Positions 33,764 to 44,961 of a stretch of 64,000 nucleotides of DNA are shown here, piece by piece (position 1 is the first letter of the stretch; each line of letters starts with the position of its first letter). This stretch comes from Zarea fungicola (Eukaryota; Ascomycota; Sordariomycetes; Hypocreales; Cordycipitaceae), in the NCBI GenBank assembly GCA_900169235.1, contig FWCC01000123.1, positions 62,001 through 126,000 on the forward strand, read 5' to 3'. The position numbers were made by a program, and so were the translations under genes. The notes beneath the pieces were generated by a model. The model saw only the letters and a program-made list of their open reading frames with translations. It had not been told where the DNA came from and did no database searches.

Positions 33764-36700
33764 ATGGACGGCCAAAATAGCTCACGGCCAGCCTCGGCCG
33801 TTACGTCTCCTGGGCCTCGATCCCGCGCCCACAGTACATCTAGCGATCGGCCCTCCACCGCCAACATTCACAGCCTTTCTACGCCACCTTTTTCGATTTC
33901 ACCAGAGCCCGCCTTCATTGCTGGTTCTGCTGCCGCTCAAATTGTCACAAACGATCATGATAGTCATGCGGACGCGTGGTACGACCAGAATGGCATCGAG
34001 CCTTCCGACGAGCCTGCCTACGTTTCTGAAGGGGCCCTGGAGCTTGTTAATGGCTTCCTAGACCAGCTCCTCTTCAACGTACTGCACGTTTCTCGATCCA
34101 CAAAACTCTCTAACCTTCGCCCGGCTGTCACGGAAATCCTAAAGCCCAAGCTTGCTCGAGACACTATTGCGAATGCCGATGAGGAACTGAGCGAGTATTT
34201 GGGTGGCGCGGATGAAAGCGACTATGTACAGCCCCAAGGAGAGGCAAGCACTAGAGGATGGGACTTGGAGCTTGTTTGGAAGCGCACGCGACTTCGCTGC
34301 ATGGTGTACTCCTCCCTCGGTGATATGGAGGAAGAAGACGAAGACATGTACATGGAGCAAGAAGATCTAGAAGTCGGCGTAGACAAGCAGATATCTGACG
34401 TCATCTCACCTGCTGTCGCTATCTTCCTCACATCCATTATCGAATACATGGGCGAGCTTACGCTGACGGTGGCCGGCCAGGCGGCATATCATCGCGTGCG
34501 CTCTGATATTGAAAAAGGCCTAAAGGATGGCACCAGGCAAGCTGGTGATGTGGCGGATCAAATCGTCGTCGGAGAAGCTGACATGGAGCGCGTTGCTCTG
34601 GATAGAACATTGGGCCGCCTCTGGCGCAGCTGGAAGAAGCGACTTCGAAGCCCTATTGCAGATGCCATGCCGCGGCCGTTCTCTTCTGCCGGGCATTCTC
34701 GTCAGGGCAGTCTGAACCGTGACTTGGCATCGCCAAGGTCACCAGTGGCGGATGCGGAAACGGACGCGGAGGCCGCAAATGTTGAACAGACCATTGTAGA
34801 GGATGTCCTGCCAGCTGATATACCACTCCCAATTGGCGCCAGAGATGTGGATGAGATCGAGGTCCCCGGCTTGGCCAGCTATAGCGATGATGAATCAGGA
34901 GATGACGATGAAGATGTCGCGCCAGCACGGCCAAAGAGCTTCTATGCCGCATTTCCCGGCACATTTGACCTGACAACTGAGCAGGAGAACTCGAACCCCA
35001 GTGTACCAGCTTTCAGACCTCGCCAGCGATCCACTTCATTGCCTGTGGCCCGTGCAAGAGTGTTTGTCTTTACCCGGGAACAGATTCCGTTCCCTGATGA
35101 AACTGCTGAAGCCAACAGAAGTGATGATCAACCCGACGAGGACTTGGTTTCTGATTTAAGTGGCGATGAACAGCTCGCGGTGAACCGCTCGACAGGACCA
35201 GAGCCTGCAGGACTTGGCTTGTCGGCCCCCAAGTCTCTAATTTCCAAGAAGGCTAGTACGGACTCTGTTGCCGATGACTCGGCTTGGGACTCTGAAGGGC
35301 CTGACGAGGTCGCCACCTACGAAAAGGCTGAGGTTGTCACATCATCCAGAGTGTCCGTGGACAGCAGCCCGTCTTCTTCTGATGATTCATCAAAACGTGG
35401 CCACAAACGCAGTACCTCCAGCATGCACTCTGCACGTATAGTCGATGTCCAAGCTCCTCGAAGCTCAGGATCGTCCCCGCGCCCCGGATCTATTGACATC
35501 GCTCATCGACGTTCAACCAGCCTTTCCAGTGCTGCTGCCCTAGCCGGCGCAATAGCAGGTGCAGCAGACGTTGCTGGTGCTGGTGCTACGATGGCTTCAA
35601 AGATGGGTCGTGATGCAAGCCCAATCGACAAAGCTAGCCCTGAACTGCCAACGCCGCTTGTTCGAGCACCAGTTGAACGTGCGAAGCAGACTGCTCGAGG
35701 TGCAGCCACCATATCCGAGTCAGAGGAGGAAGCAGACTATCACGGCGCTCCCGGCAAGGATATCATCGGCGCTGCCCCATCCCGTATCCGTTCAAACGAG
35801 GGTACTAACACCAAGCTGAGCCCGGGAGCCGGCATGAGGCTCGACGTTGAAAAGGCCACGAGGAGTGGTTTGATTGATCGTGAGCCTCTTTCACCTCGAC
35901 TCGTCAATACATCTTATGATGGTCGGCCATCGCCCAATCCGGCGATTAAAACGCCTACATCTCCTGGCTCGCGCCATCTTCATGGGTTCAGGGAGAACAA
36001 AGCCCCACCCACCCTCGAGAAGTTGCGTACACAAGAGGAGGTGGATGCGTTTGCTACACCTCTGCATTCCATTGCCCCTCCGCGGGCTATCCATACATCC
36101 GGCTCGTCTGCCTCCTCTGTTACTGGAAAGGCAAAGGCCGTTCGCTCATCCGAAGATAATTCTTCTACCAGCCGATCCGAAAGTGTTGCTCGTAATTTCG
36201 AGGATCTCATTCAAAGTAACCAGACGATTACATATACCCTAACGCCGGAGAGCATGCGCCACGTTGATTCGTCCAAGCGCTCACTTGATAGCCCTGTTGT
36301 AACAAAATTTTCTCGTCGGCAGAGTGAAGACGCCCGCTCACCCAGCACTTCGCAGCCCTCTGCAACAGCTGGTGGCTCCCCACCCGTGACTCGCGAGCCT
36401 GGATTCAAGAGTACCGCTGTGCCGGATGTGAAGCCGTCTGGCCCAGTCCCTCGCGCGCCTACTGGCATTGCTGTGACTACTGGTAGAATGAATGGGCCAC
36501 AGGCAAGAGATGCTCGCGTGTCAGCGGACACGACATCCGACTTCGCCCAGTTCATCAAAGCGACTGGTCCAGCACCGGAAAGCCGACAGCCGCCGCCATC
36601 TAGCAGATCAAACGACACGACAAATTTTTCTGGCAACATACCGCGCGCCCCCAGCTCGGCCCGGCGCGCCTCGAATATCAGCAACAAAAGTCGTTTCCAG

Positions 36701-37660
36701 CCGCGCGAGGCCGCCGTCACCAACACGAGTGATACTCGCGAGCTTATTGACTTCATTCGCCAGGGCCCCCCCATTGCTGCTAGCAATCACCGCATTCCAC
36801 GGCATGTAGCCCCTTTCCGCACGACAATGGACTCTGATCAACTGGCTGGTGTCCCTGGTGGAAAGGCTATTGATGCTAGCATCCCAGAAGTCCGCCATGA
36901 TGTTCGTTATAGCCAAGCCTCGACCAATGTCACTGACAACTCCATGCAATCGTCGATGAACTCCAACTCAGCTCTCCTCAAGGGGCGGGCTGGCAATAGC
37001 AAAATAGCTAGTATGTTTGGGGAAGAGGATGCTCCCATGCCCCAACGAAAGACGCGCCGTGTCCGCGATCCTTATGCCATTGACTTTAGCGACGAAGAGG
37101 ACGAGGAGGAGGATGACATGCCAGTGGCACCAAGAGGTCCCGCGAAGAAGGAAGAAAGTTTGGCAGAATTCCTGCGCAATTACGACCCACCGGGAGAGCC
37201 GGCGTCTATATCTCCTAATGTGCCCAAGAAGAAGGCGAGTGCACCTAGCCTGATGGGACGTTTCACGCGCGGCAACCCGACTAAGGATACAGCGTCGATT
37301 GCATCTACCGAGGCTCGCTCTCTCAGCAGTCGTGCGGGCGGTGGTACTCGTGGCTATGTGCCGATTCAGGTCAGCATGCCGCCGGGTTACGATAAGTACG
37401 GCCCGATTGAGCCACAGTCATCGACAGTCCGGGCTCGCCTCCCATCCATCTCTGGGTCTTCCACGCGAGTACCGATGAAGAAGTTTGAACCCCGAGAACC
37501 GTCCACCTACAGGAGTGAAACATCGGACCTGGCCGATTTCCTGCGCAGCTCTGGGCCGCCTGGCGGCAGTACTGCGCCTGCTGTCCAACCGATTCGACAA
37601 GAGGAGTCTGGCAGCAGCCTAAGCAGAATGTTTGGCCGTCGAAAGAAGACTTTCATGTGA
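33764..37660 (+). CDS. Large, mostly disordered conserved fungal protein (function unknown)
   Basis: A single-exon frame of 1298 residues from MDGQNSSRPASA. The N-terminal about 60 residues are S/P/T-rich. Residues about 90-290 are the only clearly folded part: helical, with EGALELVNGFLDQLLFNVLH and SDVISPAVAIFLTSIIEYMG, a pattern resembling histone-fold helices (inference). The remaining 1000 residues are low complexity with S, P, D and E. The C-terminal third contains four copies of a short motif: DFAQFIKATGP near residue 925, ELIDFIRQGPP near 995, SLAEFLRNYDPP near 1130 and DLADFLRSSGPP near 1253. The protein ends in basic FGRRKKTFM. There is no signal peptide, membrane segment or GPI signal, so automatic 'flocculin' labels that low-complexity proteins often get would be misleading. 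The frame is open upstream without an ATG. Confidence 0.8.
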   Translation: MDGQNSSRPASAVTSPGPRSRAHSTSSDRPSTANIHSLSTPPFSISPEPAFIAGSAAAQIVTNDHDSHADAWYDQNGIEPSDEPAYVSEGALELVNGFLDQLLFNVLHVSRSTKLSNLRPAVTEILKPKLARDTIANADEELSEYLGGADESDYVQPQGEASTRGWDLELVWKRTRLRCMVYSSLGDMEEEDEDMYMEQEDLEVGVDKQISDVISPAVAIFLTSIIEYMGELTLTVAGQAAYHRVRSDIEKGLKDGTRQAGDVADQIVVGEADMERVALDRTLGRLWRSWKKRLRSPIADAMPRPFSSAGHSRQGSLNRDLASPRSPVADAETDAEAANVEQTIVEDVLPADIPLPIGARDVDEIEVPGLASYSDDESGDDDEDVAPARPKSFYAAFPGTFDLTTEQENSNPSVPAFRPRQRSTSLPVARARVFVFTREQIPFPDETAEANRSDDQPDEDLVSDLSGDEQLAVNRSTGPEPAGLGLSAPKSLISKKASTDSVADDSAWDSEGPDEVATYEKAEVVTSSRVSVDSSPSSSDDSSKRGHKRSTSSMHSARIVDVQAPRSSGSSPRPGSIDIAHRRSTSLSSAAALAGAIAGAADVAGAGATMASKMGRDASPIDKASPELPTPLVRAPVERAKQTARGAATISESEEEADYHGAPGKDIIGAAPSRIRSNEGTNTKLSPGAGMRLDVEKATRSGLIDREPLSPRLVNTSYDGRPSPNPAIKTPTSPGSRHLHGFRENKAPPTLEKLRTQEEVDAFATPLHSIAPPRAIHTSGSSASSVTGKAKAVRSSEDNSSTSRSESVARNFEDLIQSNQTITYTLTPESMRHVDSSKRSLDSPVVTKFSRRQSEDARSPSTSQPSATAGGSPPVTREPGFKSTAVPDVKPSGPVPRAPTGIAVTTGRMNGPQARDARVSADTTSDFAQFIKATGPAPESRQPPPSSRSNDTTNFSGNIPRAPSSARRASNISNKSRFQPREAAVTNTSDTRELIDFIRQGPPIAASNHRIPRHVAPFRTTMDSDQLAGVPGGKAIDASIPEVRHDVRYSQASTNVTDNSMQSSMNSNSALLKGRAGNSKIASMFGEEDAPMPQRKTRRVRDPYAIDFSDEEDEEEDDMPVAPRGPAKKEESLAEFLRNYDPPGEPASISPNVPKKKASAPSLMGRFTRGNPTKDTASIASTEARSLSSRAGGGTRGYVPIQVSMPPGYDKYGPIEPQSSTVRARLPSISGSSTRVPMKKFEPREPSTYRSETSDLADFLRSSGPPGGSTAPAVQPIRQEESGSSLSRMFGRRKKTFM

Positions 37661-38721
37661 GGCTCTACTAGCCTGATATGATCCTTCTTCGTTTGTGGAC
37701 ACTTTCCCACCGTCTTGTTTTAATCGGCTTCTGCAGGCTACTCAGTTACCCAATTTCTTATGCACAGGTTAAGCCCAATGTTTTCTAGCGTATTTATTAT
37801 ATTTGTCGATTTGTCGATTTGTTCTATTTTCCTCTTCTACATTTTTACTGAATGTTGGGAGTCTCAAGGCAGCTACTCTCTATTGATACCAATGTGTTTT
37901 TTCTTTTTCGGCATTTTATTCTCAATGCTGCTGAATACTTTTTTGTTACAGATTTTTTTTTCATCTCTTTTCTTTCTTACAGGCGTGGCTCGCATTGTGT
38001 TTTCTATCTTGGGTGATGTAAGGCCGTCAATTTACTTTCTGCTTGTGGGAAAGATATAGACGTATAAATCGGAACAATGATTACTGTGTTACTTGTGGTT
38101 GTGCCCCTTGAAAAGCCCAGAACTGATGTGACGATGTGCAAATTGATCACTGCTCAGTAACAACAGACGGCTGAAATCCCTGAAAACGTAATTCAATTAA
38201 AGGCGATTAACGAGAATACAATATTGGAAAAGTAAGCAATGAAACATGATTATAGAAATAACCGTCCATAGAAGGGTAGAGGTTTCGAAAAGAGAAGAAA
38301 AGAGACCAGAAGGCAAAAATACAAGCACGATCGTTTATGATCACCACCCTGCCTAAATTGTCTTCGAGTCTGATTTGCTTGAACAAATTGAAAAAAAAAG
38401 TCATAAGCAAAAAAACTGATAAATGTTCGTTAGAGGGAGGAAAGAGGAAAGCCAGAATATGCAACAAGATAAAAGGTTATACCAGAAGGAAAAGCAAAAG
38501 AAACCCCAATGGTAAAGAAGAAAAAACACAACATGTCCAATGCGCCGCCAATATTTGCCTTATCTCGCCTCAAAACCAGATAGCAGAATTCATGAGGCAA
38601 AATAATAAAAATAAAAACAATTCAAGAAGCACAAAGTAGAAGGAGGCACAAAAAGCACAAGAAAAAGAGAGGTTGTTACACCTGGGCTCTTTCCATCACC
38701 AATTGTTTTTCTCAAGCATCT
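37661..38721. other. Convergent A/T-rich 3' flanks
   Basis: Between the stops of the large plus-strand gene and the minus-strand MAF1. A/T-rich with homopolymer runs. It presumably carries both 3' UTRs. No gene seen. Confidence 0.5.
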
Positions 38722-39892
38722 TTAAATCTCCATCCTCCCGGCAATGTCCTCGCTCATAAATCTCTCCCTCGGCGTATCCAGCATGTCAAAATCGTCATCG
38801 TCTTCCTCCTCCTCCTCCTCCTCTTCCACGTAGTCATCGTCGGAAAAGGCCACAATGTCTCCATCCTCCCCTCTATTCCAGTACAGGCCATCATCGCCCA
38901 TCCCGTCGTCCACTTCCGGCGGAATCACCAGCTCGGCATCCCGGTCACTCAGCCAATACGACGCGCGCTTCTCTGCGCCGCGCGCTGCCGTCCTGTTGCT
39001 ACTCACGCCGATCCCGCCAGAACCAACACCGCCGCCGAGCATCCCGGTATTTTTATGCGCATGCGCCGCGCCACCCGCCACGCGCGTCGGCCGCAGCGTC
39101 GGGCTCTGCGACGAAATCACCGGCACCACGCGTACATACAAATACGCCACGCGCTTCAGGGCACGGCTGAAGAAGAAGTAGTGCGCCGCCCAGATGGCGC
39201 TCTCGTCCTCCTCAAACGGATCCGTCTCCGGGCTGTACCGGAAAATGGTGCACTCGTTCAGCCGCATCTCCTTGTCAATCAGCGCCCAGCACTGGGGGCC
39301 CCAGAAGCTGGCCGAGTCGGATCCCAGCGACGAGTTGAGCGAGGTGGGCTCAAACGTCGACCCCGAGGGCCGCACATTCTGCAATATCGAGTCGAGGTTG
39401 GCCATGACGCGGCGGAGATTGCGCTCGCGCTTAAAGTCGCCCGGGCGGAGGACGTGTGAGAAGTCGTAATGGGGATGTGACGCGTTGAGTGTCGCAATCA
39501 TGTACGCAAACGTGCGACGGCTGGACAGTTCGGAGAGCGGCCCAAAGGGGCTCGATGTGGAGAAGAGCTGCATGGACGGTGAGGAGGCGAGCATGTGTTC
39601 GCGCTCCGGCGGTGACAGACTTGCGCCCAGCTTGACGAGGGCTTCGTGTTGGGAGTTGAGGTCCTTGTCGATATTTTTGTATAGTTTTTTATCAGAGCCA
39701 GTCGATTTGGTTGTGTATAGATCGCAGCCGCCGGTGACATTGCAGTCGGGTGTATTGAAGTTTAGAGCGCCAGTGACGGCCTCAAAGTCTTGAACAGGAA
39801 GATACTGCATGCAACTTCTGTTAGAGACCGATGCGAGGAAGAAAGCATGCGATTGCTGGCTGGGCGCGATGCTGAATTAAACATACCTTCAT
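38722..39892 (-). CDS. maf1: RNA polymerase III repressor MAF1, with a 6-nt first exon
   Basis: Two exons, 39892-39887 (ATG AAG only) and 39804-38722, with an 82-bp GTATGT...TGCAG intron, give 362 residues starting MKYLPVQDFE, as fungal MAF1 does. MAF1 represses Pol III when nutrients or TOR signalling fall. MAF1 box A is seen in DCNVTGGCDLYTTKSTGSDK. Later conserved segments are SSRRTFAYMIATLNASHPHYDFS and DKEMRLNECTIFRYSPETDP with IWAAHYFFFSRALKRVAY. Between these and the acidic tail is a Gly-rich linker. The C-terminus is strongly acidic (eight glutamates then five aspartates or similar, near 38810). A start at the ATG overlapping the acceptor would give MQYLP without the first exon; the spliced form is better supported. 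Confidence 0.93.
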
Positions 39893-41820
39893 TGCGAATG
39901 GCTTACGTAGCCTGAGCTGACGGGGGTTGTAGCGCTTGAATGATGCGACTCGTAGTCGAATACGATGTACTGAGCGATTGGAATATCTGCCAAGCCCAGA
40001 TAGCAGCCAAGGTATAATATATGGAGAGTCACGTCGATGTCGAGATGTGATAAGGCGAGAAGGACGTCGCGGAGCGTTTGGGGGTGCCAGCCAGCCAATC
40101 GGGGGTGACGGCAGACGAGCGCAATCGCTGCGCGTTGAATCTATAGGGTGAAGCCGATTCGCAATAGGCAAACAATTGATCCAAGTCAAGTTCGAGCCGA
40201 CGGAGATGAAAGTAGGCGACGGGGATGGTTGCGTGAGAAGCAGGGCATGCACGTCGGGTCGGTATCGGTCAGGCCAGACCTAGCTTGGCGTCGGGTCGCA
40301 GATGTCTTGTCACCGACTGACAGGGGTGTTATGCAGGATGCGAATCAAGGCACCAAGATGAGCACCAGAAAAGACGAAAGAGTTAACGGCGATGAGAGGT
40401 GGGTTGTTGCGATCGAAAAGAAAGGGTAAAAGAAAGGTGAGCAGATCTAAAGACTGAGGCCAACGGCTGGGCTGTGCAGCGTTAGCAAAGTGAGCGTCGC
40501 GCGACGGACAACAAGCACGGGGATGGTGAGGTGATGGATGGAAGGAGGATGGCTGCTTGGTCCAAGTGGGGCTTGCTGAGGCCGCTGTAGCCAGTCGTTT
40601 TCAGCGCTCTGGCAGCCGGTTTCGAGGCATTTGTAGGCAGTCTTCCGGCGGTCTCTCCAGCGAGTGTTCTCCCGCAGCCGCTCACCCGCAGCGTTCCGTC
40701 AGAAGCCCTTTCTAGGTACTGATGGACCCGAAGCAGCCTGCCATTCACTCCCCGTTAATAGTACCCAGTAATTAATTACCTGAGCACCACGGAAAGGTCG
40801 AGCATCCATCCTCCTCCCCGCTCCCCCCCCCGCCTTCAACCCCCTCGACTTGGAATTAGCCTGTCGCGCATCCGAGTCCGGCCGCCGTCAGCCAAACCTA
40901 CCAACCAAGTGCCAGCAACCTTACTCACCAAGATCCAATGCGCCAACGACGTCTCAGGAGCCAGGCCATGTGGATCGACGCCAAACTCTCGCACCAGCAA
41001 TCGTGCACGGCGAAAGGGCGAATGGCATCACAATCTGGTGCCACGCGCCATCTGTGCCGTCACCATTCTGGTCATGTTTGCTGTTCGGTGCGTTGATTTT
41101 GTCGTCGTTTTGTGTTCCTTGGCTTGTTTCGCTGTGTTTCCTGCGTCGTTAGTGGAACAGTACCGTTCAGTCCTTGTCGAGCAGAATAGTCAAGTGTCGG
41201 CAAATTGACAATGGTGAAACCACATGGTATGCACAACGAAATATTCAGGTTGTCATTAGTTGCATTAGTTGTGCGAGTACCCTCTTGGTAGAGTAGTAGT
41301 AACTCGCTTTTGCCATGCGACACCAATCTGCCTCCTATGGCCAACAGCCCGGAGACAGCTGCCGACAACGGATAGAGTCCGCCACCGGCGTCAAACAGGC
41401 AAATCTAGTTCTCTTGTATGAATAGAGTGGTTTTCCACTCTACAAGATATATACACAAAGCTAACCGGGTCGCGCGTCCAAAGCAAATCCTTTCATTGCC
41501 CACGTGCCCATGTACCCTTTGCGCCGTCTCTTCTCATCGAAGAGATGCTCAGTACACACTGAGACTTGTTCATGACTTCTTCGCATCCTTCTCTTCTCCC
41601 CCAACACAAGTTGAGTCGAGCTTCAAGCCTTTCAAACAAAACCAGCATCTTCGAGGCCTCGCATGATGTTCTCCGAGACCTGGAACGATAATGTCAATGC
41701 CAAATCATTTTCGCCAACTCCAATTCAGCGCAAAAGAAAAAAATAATAAGGAAAAGCATAACAAAAGCATATCTTCAAGCAAGGGCTGCTTTCGACAGAT
41801 GGACAATCAATATCTGCCGA
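39893..41820. other. Intergenic region, no supported gene
   Basis: 1.9 kb from the MAF1 start to the APS1 stop. Open frames of up to about 140 codons exist on both strands but show no recognisable domain or splice logic. It includes MAF1's promoter and leader. Confidence 0.5.
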
Positions 41821-42603
41821 CTACATGAGTCTTGCAACTTCGTCCTCAACCTGGTAATCCCAAGGACCAAGTCAGCCGCTGTTCTGAGCTTTGTCGGGCT
41901 TGTAGCAGCGGAATAGGGAGTAAAAGAGTGCACCCCATAAAAACGCATGAAACGAGCAACGCAAAACATTAAAATTCAAGGCGTTGACTCACCTCCATAT
42001 CTTCGAGAGAATCCTGCTGGCCAATACAGCGTAGCACATTCTTTTTGCTGCTCTCCTGCAGCTCGCCCGCAAGCAACAGTTCGTCTAGCACATAGTATGC
42101 CTTGGTGAATGAAAAAATGATGTCGAGTTCGGAAACGTTGCCATAGTACTTGTCCATCTGCTCGACGTATCGGTGGATAATCTCGAGGGTAATTAGCTCG
42201 TTGTCGTCGGCATCGCATCCGGCAATGAAGAAGAGGGAGGCGTAACGGCGGTAAACGATTTTGGTGTCTGATCCATTGCGTCAGCGAATTCGGCACAGAG
42301 GATGCAATTCCGGCATTCCATGCGGTACCTTTATATTCGAGGAAATTGCACATGCGCGTTCGTCGAGGGAGGACCAGTTGGGAGACGTCCTTGACAATCT
42401 TGGCCTTTTCCTTTGGCGACAGCGTGGTGAACCATTTTGCAAGGCGCTGCTCAGATCAGCAAATGAACACTGTAGTTATTTTGTCGCGTGGGATCAGACG
42501 GACCACCTTGCCCTGGCGGGAGAGAAGAATCAGATGTCTAAGGGATCTGTCAGCAAAAGGCAGCTCCTTTTCGTCAACCCGTCCAGACGCACCGAATTGC
42601 CAT
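41821..42603 (-). CDS. aps1: AP-1 clathrin adaptor complex sigma subunit
   Basis: Five exons (42603-42593, 42537-42504, 42446-42329, 42267-41993, 41850-41821) encode 155 residues, the exact family length. The product is the small sigma subunit of the AP-1 adaptor, which sorts cargo at the trans-Golgi and endosomes. Splicing gives [20 protein letters not shown], then [20 protein letters not shown]. The highly conserved [19 protein letters not shown] and [20 protein letters not shown] follow, ending ARLM. The sequence is closer to AP-1 sigma than AP-2 sigma. The first exon is 11 nt. The second donor is best placed at GTCCGT, because the alternative GTGGTC donor three bases upstream would delete the conserved valine. 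All other donors and acceptors are typical. Confidence 0.92.
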
Positions 42604-43792
42604 GGCGGGCAATGACACTACACCTCTACAAGTGAGGGAAAAAGGACACGCCGAGTTATAGTGTGCGGCGGCGGTGCAAGCGGAGAGCGAGAGACGAACC
42701 AGGAGGGATTGGGAGATGGAGAAGGATTACGGCCGTCAAGAATGGTAATTTCCAATGGTTGGTGACGAGAGCTCCGCACAGCGTCGTTGGTGCGAGCTGT
42801 CCAGTCTCTGACCCCACCAAGCCGATGTACTGGCACGAGCGCTTGTTTGCATTACTCGGGCAATTTTTGTGTCTTTATTATTACCTCCCAACCATCGCCA
42901 TCAGTAGGCCATATCTGGGAGGAGCATACTCTACTAATGCTAGTTAATAAGGGTGCCCGTATATGTGACATGGCAGATGTTGCAAGCGTGCATAGAAAGG
43001 GCACCCCTCAGTTAAGTAGTGTTAATTCATTCGGTCAGATATTCATTTTCTCTTTTCTGATGACAGAACAAAAGGTCGCTGGAGCGGAGTTTACTCGGTA
43101 CTGCATTCCGATGCCAGCGACACCCCGCCTGTTGCGATCGGGTCTTCTTGGCCAGGTTAGCGACTCAGTGTAGCCACTGTGACCACTGTAACCACTGTAA
43201 CCGCTGTATCTATAACCCACTGAATAACCCGCTGTAACAAAATACTCCTTGCTGCTGTAGGATGAAGCTGAGAGCTTAGCAACAAGAGCCCAGAGGTTTT
43301 GGCCAATCTAAGCATCAATGATGCCTTGGCCTAACATTCAATATATTTATTCCACGCCTACAACTGCCTCGAAAAGAGACGCCACTGTGCTTTGTCTGCA
43401 AGGCAGCCTTGCGCCTCAAATTGCATCACCACCCCTGGCTCAAGGAACCGGCCGGTCTCGTCTTTCGGAAAGGCAACTGTCTCAGCAAGCATACATTAGT
43501 AATCACTCGGCACAACACGCGCAATCGGGGCCGGGCACTGTAAAGTCACCACTATCAGTTTTCACTACACTGGGGCCGTCCATCGGACCATCGGGGCTGC
43601 CGCCGCCAGCCAGAGACTCTAAAAGACGGGTAAAGAAAAACGGGTTGCTGCCCATTTTACCCATTGCCCGATCTCGAACTTGACCTTTCAATAGTCTTTG
43701 GCCGTCTTCTTTTAATCGATACCCCAAATCTTCTTGTCTCTTGTTTTTCTTTCCACAGCTTCGTTGGCGCTGCTGCCATCAACCCCGCCAAA
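42604..43792. other. Divergent promoter region between APS1 and GCLM
   Basis: 1.2 kb between two divergent genes. It contains a short minisatellite at 43170-43245, listed separately. A CTTTCCACAG near 43750 may be a 5' UTR intron acceptor for the plus-strand gene. No other feature. Confidence 0.5.
43170..43245. repeat. 9-bp minisatellite (CCACTGTAA-like)
   Basis: About four tandem copies of CCACTGTRA (TAGCCACTGTGACCACTGTA and following), then diverged CGCTGTATC and CCCGCTGTAAC units. It lies within non-coding DNA between two divergent genes. Confidence 0.6.
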
Positions 43793-44961
43793 ATGACGAA
43801 ACTCATTCTCTCTACAAGGCAAGTATAACCACTTTTTTTTCTGCCGAATGCTTGTTACACAGGAGGGGAAGGGTCCCTGCGTGCTCGGCGGAGTGCCCGC
43901 CAACGTGCGAAAAAGAAAGCAGAGGCACAGAGAGAAATAGGGAAAAGGCTACAAAGCTGATGTCTTTAAATACAAAAAAAAAAAAAAAAGGCAATAATTA
44001 ACACTCCTTCAGCAATGTCATGTCCGCCGGCCCAACGGTGATTCGAAAGTCAAATGGCACTCGCTCCAACCTCGAGCTTGTCAACTCGCTCCGCGAAAAC
44101 TTCATCGCTGCCAAACTCGACTACGCAACCTTCCCGCCTCAAACCAACGGCCATGTCCCTGCCCCGATCCCCCCTCCCGTCGACGTATGGACCGAGAAAT
44201 TATGCACCAAAGTCGGTGGCGGTAGCGTCTTCATCCCGCGCATCGACTGGGCCGGCGCCGGCCTGCAAGACGAGGCGAACCAATACGAAATCACCGTCAA
44301 GCTCTTCTTCCTGCCCCCCGCTGCCGGCTACGCCCACAACAGCACCGCCCTCATGGCCGAGCGCGCCGGCTATGTCCAGGATGCCCTCGACCTCGTAATG
44401 CGCGAGCTCGGCGTGCAGACGATTGACCTCCTCGTCGCCTCGTTCCCGGGCATGTCCTTTGAGGGGAGCTGCGAGTGGGAGGCGGACAAGCACAATGCCC
44501 AGCAGGGCAACCTCGACGACGAGGTGGCCACCTGGCAGATCCTCGAGGCCCTCTACCAGCAAGGGCGCGTCAAGAAGCTCGGTGTGGCCGAGTTTGGCAG
44601 CGAGAAGCTGGCGGCGTTCATGGCGCGCACTACGGTGCGACCCGCGGTCGACCAGATCAACCTCAAGGACTGCTGCAGCGTGCCGCCGCCTCTGAAGCAA
44701 TTGGCGGTCGAGAACGGCATCGAGCTCAACGTGCACACCGACTGCACGGATATCCTGCCCCCGGGGACGCTGCGACAGCTTCTGGGCCACGGGGCACAGG
44801 GCGCTGGCGTCCTGGCAGACCACGAGCACGGCAAGGTAGGCGAGTCTGGATTAGAGGGTGAGATTGTGCCGCAGTGGGTGGTGCGATATGTGGCTTTTGT
44901 TCGGGATCGTGGTGTGATTGAGAATAAGGGCTATTTTGCTGGTGCTGAGCTGCTAAAGTAA
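43793..44961 (+). CDS. Glutamate-cysteine ligase regulatory (modifier) subunit, GC-AG intron
   Basis: Two exons, 43793-43818 and 44013-44961, give 324 residues beginning MTKLILSTSNVMSAGP. The fold is aldo-keto-reductase-like without obvious catalytic use. It modulates glutamate-cysteine ligase, the first step of glutathione synthesis. Typical segments are RAGYVQDALDLVMRELGVQT, the LLVASFPGMSFEG region, QQGRVKKLGVAEFGSEKL and RPAVDQINLKDCCSVPPPL. The 194-bp intron starts with GC: the exon end AAG is followed by GCAAGT, the GC-AG consensus, and the acceptor is CTTCAG. The only nearby GT (nine bases on) would shift the frame, and a frame starting at the downstream ATG (44020) would lose the conserved MTKLILST start. 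The 3' end faces BUD32, converging. Confidence 0.88.

Noticed and set aside
40850..41208. Two overlapping plus-strand frames of about 100 codons with a hydrophobic C-terminus
   Set aside because: Both frames are open together with no conserved look; the hydrophobic run comes from T/G-rich sequence.
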